A stretch of 64,000 nucleotides of DNA from JAQTRU01 sp041645555. Lineage in GTDB: Bacteria; Patescibacteriota; Patescibacteriia; Patescibacteriales; JAQTRU01. The translations under genes and the position numbers were made by a program. Below, one piece after another: positions 48,879 to 55,924 of the stretch. Under the pieces are notes generated by a model. That model was given only the letters and a program-made list of their open reading frames with translations, was not told the DNA's origin and searched no databases. Position 1 is the stretch's first letter; every line of letters begins with the position of its first letter. The DNA lies in assembly GCA_041645555.1 (NCBI GenBank), contig JBAZPX010000002.1, positions 1-64,000 of the forward strand, in the 5' to 3' direction.

Positions 48879-49985
48879 ATGTTTAATAAAATATCATTAT
48901 ATTTAAAGAACTTTGACTGGATATTGTTTTTCTCCGTGTTCTTGCTGTCTTGTTTCGGCTTAGCGGAAATCTACAGCGTAGCTTTGGGCCAGGAAACAGT
49001 AAGTTTGCTTAATTTTAAAAAGCAGATTTTTTTTATCGGCGTCGGGGTTATGCTTCTGTTTTTTTTCTCTTTTCTGGATTACCGCTTTTTAAGGAACTCA
49101 AGCCATTATCTTTATCTTCTGGGCACCGCCGTCTTAATCATTGTCTTGATTTTCGGGGAAACGGTAAGAGGCACGCGCGGCTGGTTTTTTTTCGGCACCT
49201 GGAGTTTCCAGCCGGTGGAATTTATAAAAATTATTTTAATCATATTTTTGGCCCGCTTTTTCTCGGTTCTCGCCACTCAATTAAGGCCCTGGAAGCATCT
49301 TATTCTGTCCGGTGCGGGCGGATTGCTCTTTGTAATCCTAATTCTTCTCCAGCCTGATTTCGGTTCGAGCTTAATTTTACTTTTAATCTGGCTGGTGATG
49401 GTGATTATGGCCGGCTTCAATAAAAAGCATCTTTTGATCATCGCTTTAATTCTTTTAACCGTCCTGGCCGGGCTTTGGATGTTTTCTTTTAAAGATTACC
49501 AGAAGCAGCGCGTCCTTACTTTCCTGGATCCTTCCTTTAGCCCCCTGAAACAAGGTTATAATGTCGCTCAGGCCATAATCGCTGTCGGCGCCGGCGGACT
49601 TACCGGCCGGGGCATAGGTTTCGGCTCCCAGTCCCAGCTTAAATTTCTCCCCGAGGCCCAAAATGACTTTATTTTTGCGGTTACTTCCGAGGAATTGGGA
49701 TTTTTTGGCGTTTCCCTTATGATTTTTTTCTTTGCCGTTTTCTTTTACCGGTGCCTCTCTAACCTTAACAAAGTAAACAATGATTTCGGCATATTTTTTA
49801 TTCTAGGCGCCGTGGGCTTGATTTTTATGGAAATGTTTATTAATATTGGTATGAACATAGGAGTTTTGCCCGTAGTGGGGATTTCCCTGCCTTTTGTCAG
49901 CTATGGCGGCAGTGCCATATTTTCCGCCTTTATTTTAGTGGGTATTATAGAAAGCATTATAATCAGGTCAAAAATTAACTACTAA
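48879..49985 (+). CDS. rodA: Rod-shape determining / peptidoglycan polymerase RodA (SEDS family)
   Basis: A 368-aa polytopic SEDS glycosyltransferase from MFNKISLYLKNFDW (the frame opens at 48798 but the added sequence is low-complexity QKFQESQKSY). Motifs: GTRGWFFFGTWSFQPVEFIKI, LLQPDFGSS, KQGYNVAQAIIAVGAGGLTGRGIGFGSQSQLKFLPEAQNDFIFA and the C-terminal LPFVSYGGSA. It polymerises glycan strands with a partner class B PBP, not present here. Confidence 0.94.
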   Translation: MFNKISLYLKNFDWILFFSVFLLSCFGLAEIYSVALGQETVSLLNFKKQIFFIGVGVMLLFFFSFLDYRFLRNSSHYLYLLGTAVLIIVLIFGETVRGTRGWFFFGTWSFQPVEFIKIILIIFLARFFSVLATQLRPWKHLILSGAGGLLFVILILLQPDFGSSLILLLIWLVMVIMAGFNKKHLLIIALILLTVLAGLWMFSFKDYQKQRVLTFLDPSFSPLKQGYNVAQAIIAVGAGGLTGRGIGFGSQSQLKFLPEAQNDFIFAVTSEELGFFGVSLMIFFFAVFFYRCLSNLNKVNNDFGIFFILGAVGLIFMEMFINIGMNIGVLPVVGISLPFVSYGGSAIFSAFILVGIIESIIIRSKINY

Positions 49986-49988
49986 ACC

Positions 49989-50083
49989 CCCACGAATTAC
50001 AAATCCTTTACAAATTTACGAATTCCATTAAAAACGTTCCAAGATAATATTTGTATATTCGTAATAAATTCGTAATTCGTGGG
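49989..50083. repeat. Intergenic inverted repeat before rplY
   Basis: CCCACGAATTAC (49989-50000) and GTAATTCGTGGG (50072-50083) are perfect complements around AT-rich ACAAATTTACGAATT-type sequence. Related sequence lies at 4733-4850 and 35570-35640. Confidence 0.7.
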
Positions 50084-50091
50084 ACAATAAT

Positions 50092-50775
50092 ATGACTAAA
50101 CAAATAAAATTAGAAGCTACAGCAAGAACCAAGAAAAAGGGGGAAAAAATAAGGAAGGACGGATTTATTCCGGCGGTTTTATACGGACCGAGCACGGAGA
50201 GCAGAAATTTGAAAATAAAGAAAATCGATTTTGAAAAAAATTTCGCTTTAGCCGGGGAATCGAGCCTGATTGACCTGACTATTTCCGAAGAAAAACCGGT
50301 TAAAGTTCTGATAAAGGAAGTGCAGAAAGAGCCCTTAAAAGACGCAATTATCCATGTTGATTTGTATCAGGTGGATATGAATAAAGAAATCACGACTGAA
50401 ATTCCTTTGCATTTTATCGGCGAATCCGAGGCGGTAAAGGAACTAGGCGCAGTTTTAGTCAAAACTATTGATAGCGTGGGGGTGGAATGTTTGCCGGGAG
50501 ACTTAGTAAGCCATATTGATGTTGATCTATCGACTTTAAAGAATTTTCATGACGCCATAAAAACAGACGACTTAAAGCTGCCGGCCGGGATGAAGCTGGT
50601 TAATGAAACGAATGATATTGTGGTTAATGTGATAGAACCGAAAGTTGAAGTTGAAGAAATTCCGGCGGAAGAAGTTCCGGCCGAGGGCGAAGAGGCGGAA
50701 GCGGGCAAAAAAGAAGAGGGAGATGAAAAAAAAGAAGCCGAAGCGCCGGCCAGGGGAGGCAAGAAAAAAGAATAA
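50092..50775 (+). CDS. rplY: 50S ribosomal protein L25 (CTC form)
   Basis: A 227-aa L25/CTC protein binding 5S rRNA. The N-terminal L25 domain has LEATARTKKKGEKIRKDGFIPAVLYG; the C-terminal TL5 domain is included, with HVDLYQVDMNKEITTEIPLHFIGES. The end is a low-complexity acidic then Lys-rich tail (AEEVPAEGEEAEAGKKEEGDE). No SD precedes it. Confidence 0.95.
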   Translation: MTKQIKLEATARTKKKGEKIRKDGFIPAVLYGPSTESRNLKIKKIDFEKNFALAGESSLIDLTISEEKPVKVLIKEVQKEPLKDAIIHVDLYQVDMNKEITTEIPLHFIGESEAVKELGAVLVKTIDSVGVECLPGDLVSHIDVDLSTLKNFHDAIKTDDLKLPAGMKLVNETNDIVVNVIEPKVEVEEIPAEEVPAEGEEAEAGKKEEGDEKKEAEAPARGGKKKE

Positions 50776-50800
50776 AACTTTAAATAAATCCCGTTCTAGG

Positions 50801-51943
50801 ATGCGGGGTAAAAGGAGGATGGTTATAAGAGATCTCAAAAATTCTTCCGTTTCTGAAACGAAAGAGAAACAAGACGGCAAACCCGCCGGTCCAAATTGGC
50901 GGATTATTTGCTATGTTTTTATTATCATATTCTTAGTCCTTACTTTTATAACTTTTACTTATTTAATCACTTTTTATCCTGATTTATTCAACCAGATAGG
51001 CCGTAATTTAAATACCTTAGGGAACAGCCAGCCAACGGAAAATATTTGTCCCGGCTGCTTGCCCCGTTCTATTGATGGCTATCCGGTTCCGGCCGGGAAT
51101 GAAAATTTATTCCCAGTGGCCGTGGTTATAGACAACCACCCTGACGGACGGCCGGCCTTTGGCCTCAAGGAAGCCGATTTGGTTTATGAAGCCGAAGCCG
51201 AGGGCGGGATTACCAGATATTTGGCCTTTTTTGCCAGCGGAGAAGATATAGAAAAAATAGGGCCGGTGAGGAGCGCTCGGCCTTATTTCGCTGACTGGGT
51301 AAAGGAGATGTCCGCTCTTTTTGTCCACTGCGGCGGCAGCCCGGAAGCTTTGGTAAAAGTATATAAAGAGAATATTTTTGACTTCAACGAATTTTACCAG
51401 GGCTCTTATTTCTGGCGCGACGAAAAGAGGCCAGGCCCCTATAATGTTTTTACTTCCTCGGCCAATTTGGGAAAATATTTAGAAAGTAAAAATTTAACCG
51501 AAGGCAAATTTTTAAGCTGGCAATTCAAAGAAGAGGAGCCGGCAGGGCAAGAAACCGAAGATATAGAAATAGGTTTTAAATCTCCTGGTTTTGTGGTAAA
51601 ATGGAAATATGATAAAATAGACAATGAGTATATCCGGTATCTGGCCGGAGAGATTCAGCTTGACGGCCAAGGCAATAGTGAAATCCGGGCGAAAAATATT
51701 ATTATCCAGTCTGAAGAGTCAAAAGTGCTTGATAAAGAATTAAGGTTAAAAGTTGAAACTCTGGGCAAGGGCAAGGCCGTTATTTGTTTGGACGGCGGCT
51801 GCCGAGAAGGGGAATGGCAGAAGAGCAGCTCGGCCGCCCGCACCAGGTATTATATTAACGGGGAAGAGGTAAAATTCAATCCCGGAAAAATTTGGATAGA
51901 AGTAGTCAGACCGGAATTAGAAATAACTTATCCCGTTAAATAA
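50801..51943 (+). CDS. DUF3048 (YerB-like) lipoprotein-type protein
   Basis: About 380 aa. The N-terminus is cytoplasmic and basic, with one transmembrane segment (IICYVFIIIFLVLTFITFTYLI). The two DUF3048 parts follow: PVAVVIDNHPDGRPAFGLKEADLVYEAEAEGGITR, IGPVRSARPYF and RTRYYINGEEVKFNPGKIWIEVV. The frame opens at 50645 inside rplY; MRGKRRMVIRD at 50801 or MVIRDLK at 50819 are better starts. The AAAGGAGG just before 50819 is too close to act as its SD. The role of the family is unknown. Confidence 0.88.
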   Translation: MRGKRRMVIRDLKNSSVSETKEKQDGKPAGPNWRIICYVFIIIFLVLTFITFTYLITFYPDLFNQIGRNLNTLGNSQPTENICPGCLPRSIDGYPVPAGNENLFPVAVVIDNHPDGRPAFGLKEADLVYEAEAEGGITRYLAFFASGEDIEKIGPVRSARPYFADWVKEMSALFVHCGGSPEALVKVYKENIFDFNEFYQGSYFWRDEKRPGPYNVFTSSANLGKYLESKNLTEGKFLSWQFKEEEPAGQETEDIEIGFKSPGFVVKWKYDKIDNEYIRYLAGEIQLDGQGNSEIRAKNIIIQSEESKVLDKELRLKVETLGKGKAVICLDGGCREGEWQKSSSAARTRYYINGEEVKFNPGKIWIEVVRPELEITYPVK

Positions 51944-51987
51944 TCGCCAGCCGAATTTAGCATGAATTACTAATAAATTTAATTCAT

Positions 51988-52461
51988 ATGAAAAAAAATA
52001 ATTTGACGGGGTTCACCCTGATAGAACTTTTAGTGATTATTTCTATTATCGGATTTTTAACTGTGGCGGCACTTTTTAGCTTTAATATCGTAAGGATGCA
52101 TTCCCGGGATGCCATCCGGGTTGGAAATGTCGCTACCCTGAACCGGGCTTTGGCTATGTATATGAACGACCAGGACGGTTATCCAATTTCCTCCGGTGAA
52201 TGCCTTAAGGCAACTAGCGGCCCGGGTAAAGACGTGCTGGATGCTGATGTAATTGTTGAGATCCCCCTTGACCCGCTTTGGCCAACAACCATACCGGCAA
52301 GCGTTAATGAAGACGGTTATGCCGAAGGCGCGGCCAGCAACTTCTGCTATTATTATATGGGAACAAATCAAAATTATTATATCAGCTACTACCTTGAGTC
52401 AAATTCAAAATCGGGCTCAGCCGGCATTCATGTCACCACTCCGGCCGGAGCGCAAAATTAA
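51988..52461 (+). CDS. Type IV pilin-like protein
   Basis: A 157-aa protein with a class III prepilin signal: short polar leader MKKNNLT, then GFTLIELLVIISIIGFLTVAALF, with cleavage expected after Gly8 and Glu5 of the mature form present. The globular part has paired Cys (GECLK, NFCYYY) and aromatic-rich YYYMGTNQNYYISYYL. It probably assembles into the pilus retracted by PilT. It is followed after 16 bp by a second pilin-like gene. Confidence 0.93.
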   Translation: MKKNNLTGFTLIELLVIISIIGFLTVAALFSFNIVRMHSRDAIRVGNVATLNRALAMYMNDQDGYPISSGECLKATSGPGKDVLDADVIVEIPLDPLWPTTIPASVNEDGYAEGAASNFCYYYMGTNQNYYISYYLESNSKSGSAGIHVTTPAGAQN

Positions 52462-52477
52462 ATAAAAAAAGGAGCGA

Positions 52478-52975
52478 ATGGAAAATTTAACTGGTCTAAA
52501 ATTAAGAAAAATAACTTTTATTATTCTTGTTTGCTGCTTGGCGGCAATTTTTTTTTCGAGCTTTAATCTGATTATTGCCAAAGCTCATGATGTAAAAAGA
52601 AGGGCTGATATAAAAATTTTGACCAAAGCCCTTGACCTTTACCACGATAAATACGGCGTTTACCCCGAGTCTGATGATGATCAGCGGGGGTGGGATTTAA
52701 CTTATGACCCAAAGGCAGGAGAAGCCCGTTTTTTAACTATTTTAAAAGAAGAAGGATTTATGGATAAAATGGCGGCAGACCCGATGAATAACGCCACTTT
52801 CCTTTACCGCTACCAAAAATACCCGTCCGGCAGTTTCGGCTGCAATCAGTCTTTTTATATCCTGCAAATTTTGAATTTCGAATTGCCGACAGACAATACC
52901 GGACGGGGAATATGTCCGGAAATAAACTGGGGGGAAGATGCGCCGAACGGCTACACTATCCAGGCCTTTGACTAA
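52478..52975 (+). CDS. Pseudopilin-like protein without a canonical cleavage motif
   Basis: A 165-aa protein: one N-terminal hydrophobic helix, then ADIKILTKALDLYHDKYGVYPESDDD, the alpha-spine end and GspG-like start of the globular domain, with NNATFLYRYQKYPSGSFGCNQSFYIL. The usual GFTLIE box is missing (it reads LTGLKLRKITFIIL), so processing by prepilin peptidase is doubtful. SD GGAGCGA lies upstream. Confidence 0.75.
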   Translation: MENLTGLKLRKITFIILVCCLAAIFFSSFNLIIAKAHDVKRRADIKILTKALDLYHDKYGVYPESDDDQRGWDLTYDPKAGEARFLTILKEEGFMDKMAADPMNNATFLYRYQKYPSGSFGCNQSFYILQILNFELPTDNTGRGICPEINWGEDAPNGYTIQAFD

Positions 52976-52977
52976 AT

Positions 52978-53868
52978 TTATATTTCTATAATTGCCAAAC
53001 GGTTACGGCCGGAGAGGTCTTTTTTTATTTTAATTTCATTTTTAGGCAGCTCGCTTTGCGCGAGCTTTTTTATTTTTCCTGCCTGAGCGGGGTCTATTTC
53101 GCAAAGGATGGAAAAAGAAACCGGGTTTAAGCTCTTAAGCTGTCTGGCCTGCCTGAATAGCTCTTTATAATATTTTAACCCGTCCCTGCCCCCGTCCAAG
53201 GCCTTTTCTGGCTCATATTTGACGGTAGGAGAGGATTTTATCTGTGTTGGAGTAAGATAAGGAAGATTAGCGAGAATTATCATCTTGGAATTATGATTTA
53301 TGAATTTTGAGTTAAGAAGAGCGGGTTTAAGCAAATCGCCGTGAACAAATTTTATTTTTCTATTAACCCCATGCAATTCGGCATTTTTTTTGGCGACAGA
53401 AAGCACTTTTTCCGAAATATCTACACCCAACATTCTTAAATCATAATTCTTAATTCTTAAATCTAATTGCTTCGCCAAACTTATTATAATGCACCCCGAA
53501 CCCGTCCCTACATCTATTAGCGTCATGCGCTTCTTATTATGAACTATAAGATCAAGCGCTTCTTCCACCATCAGCTCCGTTTCCGGCCGGGGGATAAGAA
53601 CATTTTTATTAACGAAAAAGTTAAGACCGTAGAATTCTTTTTGGCCGGTTAAATAAGCTACTGGCTCGCCCTTAAGACGACGGCTGGTTAATCTTTTATA
53701 ATAGCTAGCCTGGTTATTGGTTAATTCTTTCTCCGGATAAGTAAAAAGAAATTCCCGGTCTTTCTTTAAAATATGGGATAATAAAATTTCCGCCTCTAGA
53801 GCCGGATTTTTAATACTGCCTTTTTTAAGCTGGCCTGTTGCTTTTTGCAGGGCTTGCTTTATGAACAT
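52978..53868 (-). CDS. prmC: Release factor glutamine methyltransferase
   Basis: A 296-aa PrmC/HemK that methylates the GGQ glutamine of release factors. It has a helical N-domain, the SAM motif LIDVGTGSGCIIISLAKQ (117-134), VDISEKVLSVAKKNAE and the substrate-binding motif NLPYL (201-205), where NPPY is usual. Residues 137-146 (LRIKNYDLRM) and 186-195 (NSKFINHNSK) are extra relative to standard PrmC and are encoded by AT-rich intergenic-type repeats. Its substrate gene prfA lies upstream on the same strand. Confidence 0.92.
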   Translation of the reverse strand: MFIKQALQKATGQLKKGSIKNPALEAEILLSHILKKDREFLFTYPEKELTNNQASYYKRLTSRRLKGEPVAYLTGQKEFYGLNFFVNKNVLIPRPETELMVEEALDLIVHNKKRMTLIDVGTGSGCIIISLAKQLDLRIKNYDLRMLGVDISEKVLSVAKKNAELHGVNRKIKFVHGDLLKPALLNSKFINHNSKMIILANLPYLTPTQIKSSPTVKYEPEKALDGGRDGLKYYKELFRQARQLKSLNPVSFSILCEIDPAQAGKIKKLAQSELPKNEIKIKKDLSGRNRLAIIEI

Positions 53869-53894
53869 ATTTATGATAAGTTATTCGTAGATAG

Positions 53895-54047
53895 GGAGCC
53901 GTTGCTGGGAAAACCTCGCGAGTAATCTTCAATACCGGCAACGGCCCCCGATCGCGAATATTATCGCTCCTTTTTATAAATAGAGCTTGAAGCCGTCAGG
54001 ATGGAAAAAAAGATTTTCTTCCCGCGAGGGATACGGAGTATAAAAAC
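53895..54047. other. Structured spacer between prfA and prmC
   Basis: GCCGTTGC and GCAACGGC form a long stem-loop. GAAGCCGTCAGGATGG at 53989-54004 is almost fully complementary to the terminator region 54053-54069, so two mutually exclusive folds are possible. On the minus strand AAAAAGGAGCGATAAT follows but no ATG is correctly placed. No gene is identified in this spacer. Confidence 0.5.
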
Positions 54048-54077
54048 AGAAGCCATTCCTGACGGCTTCTTTTTTTA
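54048..54077. terminator. Bidirectional terminator after prfA
   Basis: AGAAGCC and GGCTTCT flank a nine-base loop. T runs exist on the plus side (TTTTTTT) and the minus side (TGTTTTTA). Confidence 0.75.
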
Positions 54078-55106
54078 TAATTTTTTTCTTACCTCCTCAA
54101 CAATATCGCCAATTTCTCCGTCCATAATCCGGGCGATGGAATGCCAGGTTTTTGGGAGGCGATGGTCAGTGACGCGATCCTGCGGAAAATTGTAAGTCCT
54201 TATTTTATCGCTTCTTTCTCCCCGGCCGAATTGCTGCTTTCTTTCGGCTGATTCTCTCTCTTGCCTATCTTCCTCGGCTATTTGCAAAAGGCGGGAACGG
54301 AGAATCTGCATGGCCTTTTCCTTATTCTGATGTTGGGATTTCTGGTCCTGGCACTGGACGATTAAACCGGTCGGCAAATAAAGGATACGGATGGCGGAAT
54401 TAGTGGTATTAACCGATTGGCCGCCCGGTCCGGAAGAAGCAAAAGTATCGATCCTGATGTCGCTGGGGTTTATTACCAAATCCACCTCTTCCGCTTCGGC
54501 CAAAACTGCGACGGTCGCGGTAGAAGTGTGAATCCGGCCCTGCTTTTCCGTTTCCGGCACTCTTTGCACGCGGTGGGTGCCGCCTTCGTATTTAAGATGG
54601 CCAAAAACGTTTTTACCGGAAACAGAAAAAATGACCTCTTTAAATCCGCCGATGCCGATACGGCTGGAGTTAAAAATTTCCGTTTTCCAGCCCTGCCGTT
54701 CGGCGAACCGGGAATACATCCGAAAAAGGTCAGCCGCGAATAAAGCCGATTCGTCTCCGCCCGCGCCGGCCCGAATTTCCATAATAACGTTCTTTTTATC
54801 CCGCGGGTCAGACGGCTTCAATCTAACCTCTATCTCATTTTTTAAATCCTCGTACTTCTTTTCCAGCTCCGCAAGCTCTTCCTGAGCCATTTCCTTCATC
54901 TCTCCGTCCGGCTCCTCTCCTATTATTTTTTCATTCTCCTTTATCCGGCCGTTTATTTTCTCCAATTCTAAAACCACCCCGACTGTTTCCTTAATTTCCG
55001 CATGCTGCTGGGAAATTTCGACTAATTTTTTGGGGCTGGATATGGCTTTCGGGTCAGCCAGCTGATCTTCAAGCTCTTTTAATTTTTTCTTTATTTCTTC
55101 ATACAT
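54075..55106 (-). CDS. prfA: Peptide chain release factor 1
   Basis: A 343-aa RF1 that ends translation at UAA and UAG. The GGQ loop SGPGGQSVNTTNSA is intact. The anticodon tripeptide region reads RVPETEKQGRIHTST, so the P-x-T motif is PET (PAT or PVT is commoner). MEIRAGAGGDESALFA is typical. It is followed by prmC, which should modify its GGQ. Confidence 0.95.
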   Translation of the reverse strand: MYEEIKKKLKELEDQLADPKAISSPKKLVEISQQHAEIKETVGVVLELEKINGRIKENEKIIGEEPDGEMKEMAQEELAELEKKYEDLKNEIEVRLKPSDPRDKKNVIMEIRAGAGGDESALFAADLFRMYSRFAERQGWKTEIFNSSRIGIGGFKEVIFSVSGKNVFGHLKYEGGTHRVQRVPETEKQGRIHTSTATVAVLAEAEEVDLVINPSDIRIDTFASSGPGGQSVNTTNSAIRILYLPTGLIVQCQDQKSQHQNKEKAMQILRSRLLQIAEEDRQERESAERKQQFGRGERSDKIRTYNFPQDRVTDHRLPKTWHSIARIMDGEIGDIVEEVRKKL

Positions 55107-55343
55107 AGTTCAAGATGTTTAGATTGATTACTTGGTTTTTATGAACCCTTAATGCGAATGCCGCGAATTGCGAATACAGTATTCACGGCATTCGCATTGT
55201 AGCAGGAAAATTTAAGTCCGCAGGAAGGATTTGCATTGATGGATTATCTAAAGGCTTAAGTCCGTTCCGCATCTTTCCTGTTAAAAGTATTCACTTTAAA
55301 GGGTTGATAACCGTATAAATCCGTACATCTAAAATCCTACAAT
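55107..55343. other. Gene-free spacer with a long hairpin
   Basis: AATGCGAATGCCG (about 55152) and CGGCATTCGCATT (about 55187) are perfect 13-nt complements, with GAATAC/GTATTC inside. The rest carries AAGTCCG-type short repeats. No ORF is supported. Confidence 0.55.
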
Positions 55344-55405
55344 AAAAAAAGCAACTAGCTGTGGTAATTACATTCTATCATATCTAAGTCTAATTACCAG
55401 TTGCT
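55344..55405 (-). terminator. rpmE terminator
   Basis: On the minus strand AGCAACT-GGTAATTA ... TAATTACC-acagct-AGTTGCT, then TTTTTTT. The stem is long with one bulge. Confidence 0.85.
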
Positions 55406-55423
55406 AATTACTTTTTAAAGTCG

Positions 55424-55735
55424 CTATTTTTTATCTTTTTTTTCTGCCTTAACCGTAACTTCTTTTTTCGCCCTAACTTTAGCCTTAGCCGCTCTCTTAA
55501 CCCTTTTGCCTTTGTGGGTCTTTGCCACTTCTGTTTGCGCCTTGACTCTAGCGTGGAATTTTTCTACCCGGCGGGCGGAGTCAACGAGTTTTTGCTTGCC
55601 GGTATAAAAAGGATGGCAGGCCGAACAAAGCTCGGTTTTAATTTCCGACAAAGTTGAACCGGTAACAAAAGTATTGCCGCAAGCGCAACTTACTTTTGCC
55701 TCTTTATAATATTTTGGGTGGATATCTTTTTTCAT
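55424..55735 (-). CDS. rpmE: 50S ribosomal protein L31
   Basis: A 103-aa L31 with the zinc-binding form: CACGNTF and CSACHPFYTGKQK carry the Cys pairs, and the N-terminal MKKDIHPKYYKE is typical. Ordinary L31 is about 70 aa; the extra about 35 residues form a Lys/Ala-rich basic tail (RVKRAAKAKVRAKKEVTVK) that probably contacts rRNA. Its leader holds an attenuator-like hairpin and a copy of the eno palindrome. Confidence 0.95.
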   Translation of the reverse strand: MKKDIHPKYYKEAKVSCACGNTFVTGSTLSEIKTELCSACHPFYTGKQKLVDSARRVEKFHARVKAQTEVAKTHKGKRVKRAAKAKVRAKKEVTVKAEKKDKK

Positions 55736-55741
55736 ATTTTT

Positions 55742-55769
55742 GCCCTCTTTCGAAAAGGGGGTAGGGGGA
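55742..55769. repeat. Palindromic repeat upstream of rpmE
   Basis: CCCTCTTTCGAAAAGGGGG followed by TAGGGGGA; matches the insertion in eno in inverse orientation with two differences over 28 nt. Confidence 0.75.
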
Positions 55770-55776
55770 TTAATAA

Positions 55777-55802
55777 ATAAAAAAGCACGAGAATTAAGTG
55801 CT
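55777..55802 (-). promoter_or_regulatory. Attenuator-like hairpin in the rpmE leader
   Basis: On the minus strand AGCAC-TTAATTCTC-GTGCT-TTTTTATT, beginning at about the predicted transcription start. No upstream minus-strand gene needs a terminator here. Confidence 0.5.
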
Positions 55803-55808
55803 GTTTAA

Positions 55809-55837
55809 ATGCTAACATAAAATAAAAAATAAAGCAA
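55809..55837 (-). promoter_or_regulatory. rpmE promoter
   Basis: On the minus strand TTGCTT, 17-bp spacer, TAGCAT. Confidence 0.6.
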
Positions 55838-55891
55838 GAAGTGGGTCAGGCACCATTCCACTATCGCTTGGCAACAGACAATGGCGGTTTT

Positions 55892-55918
55892 TTGTTATTT
55901 TATTTTTTCTGTTATAAT
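55892..55918 (+). promoter_or_regulatory. Promoter giving a leaderless flippase mRNA
   Basis: TGTTATAAT ends 6 nt before ATG 55925. The upstream hexamer TTGTTA is at a short 15-bp spacing. Confidence 0.6.
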
Positions 55919-55924
55919 AAGGGC

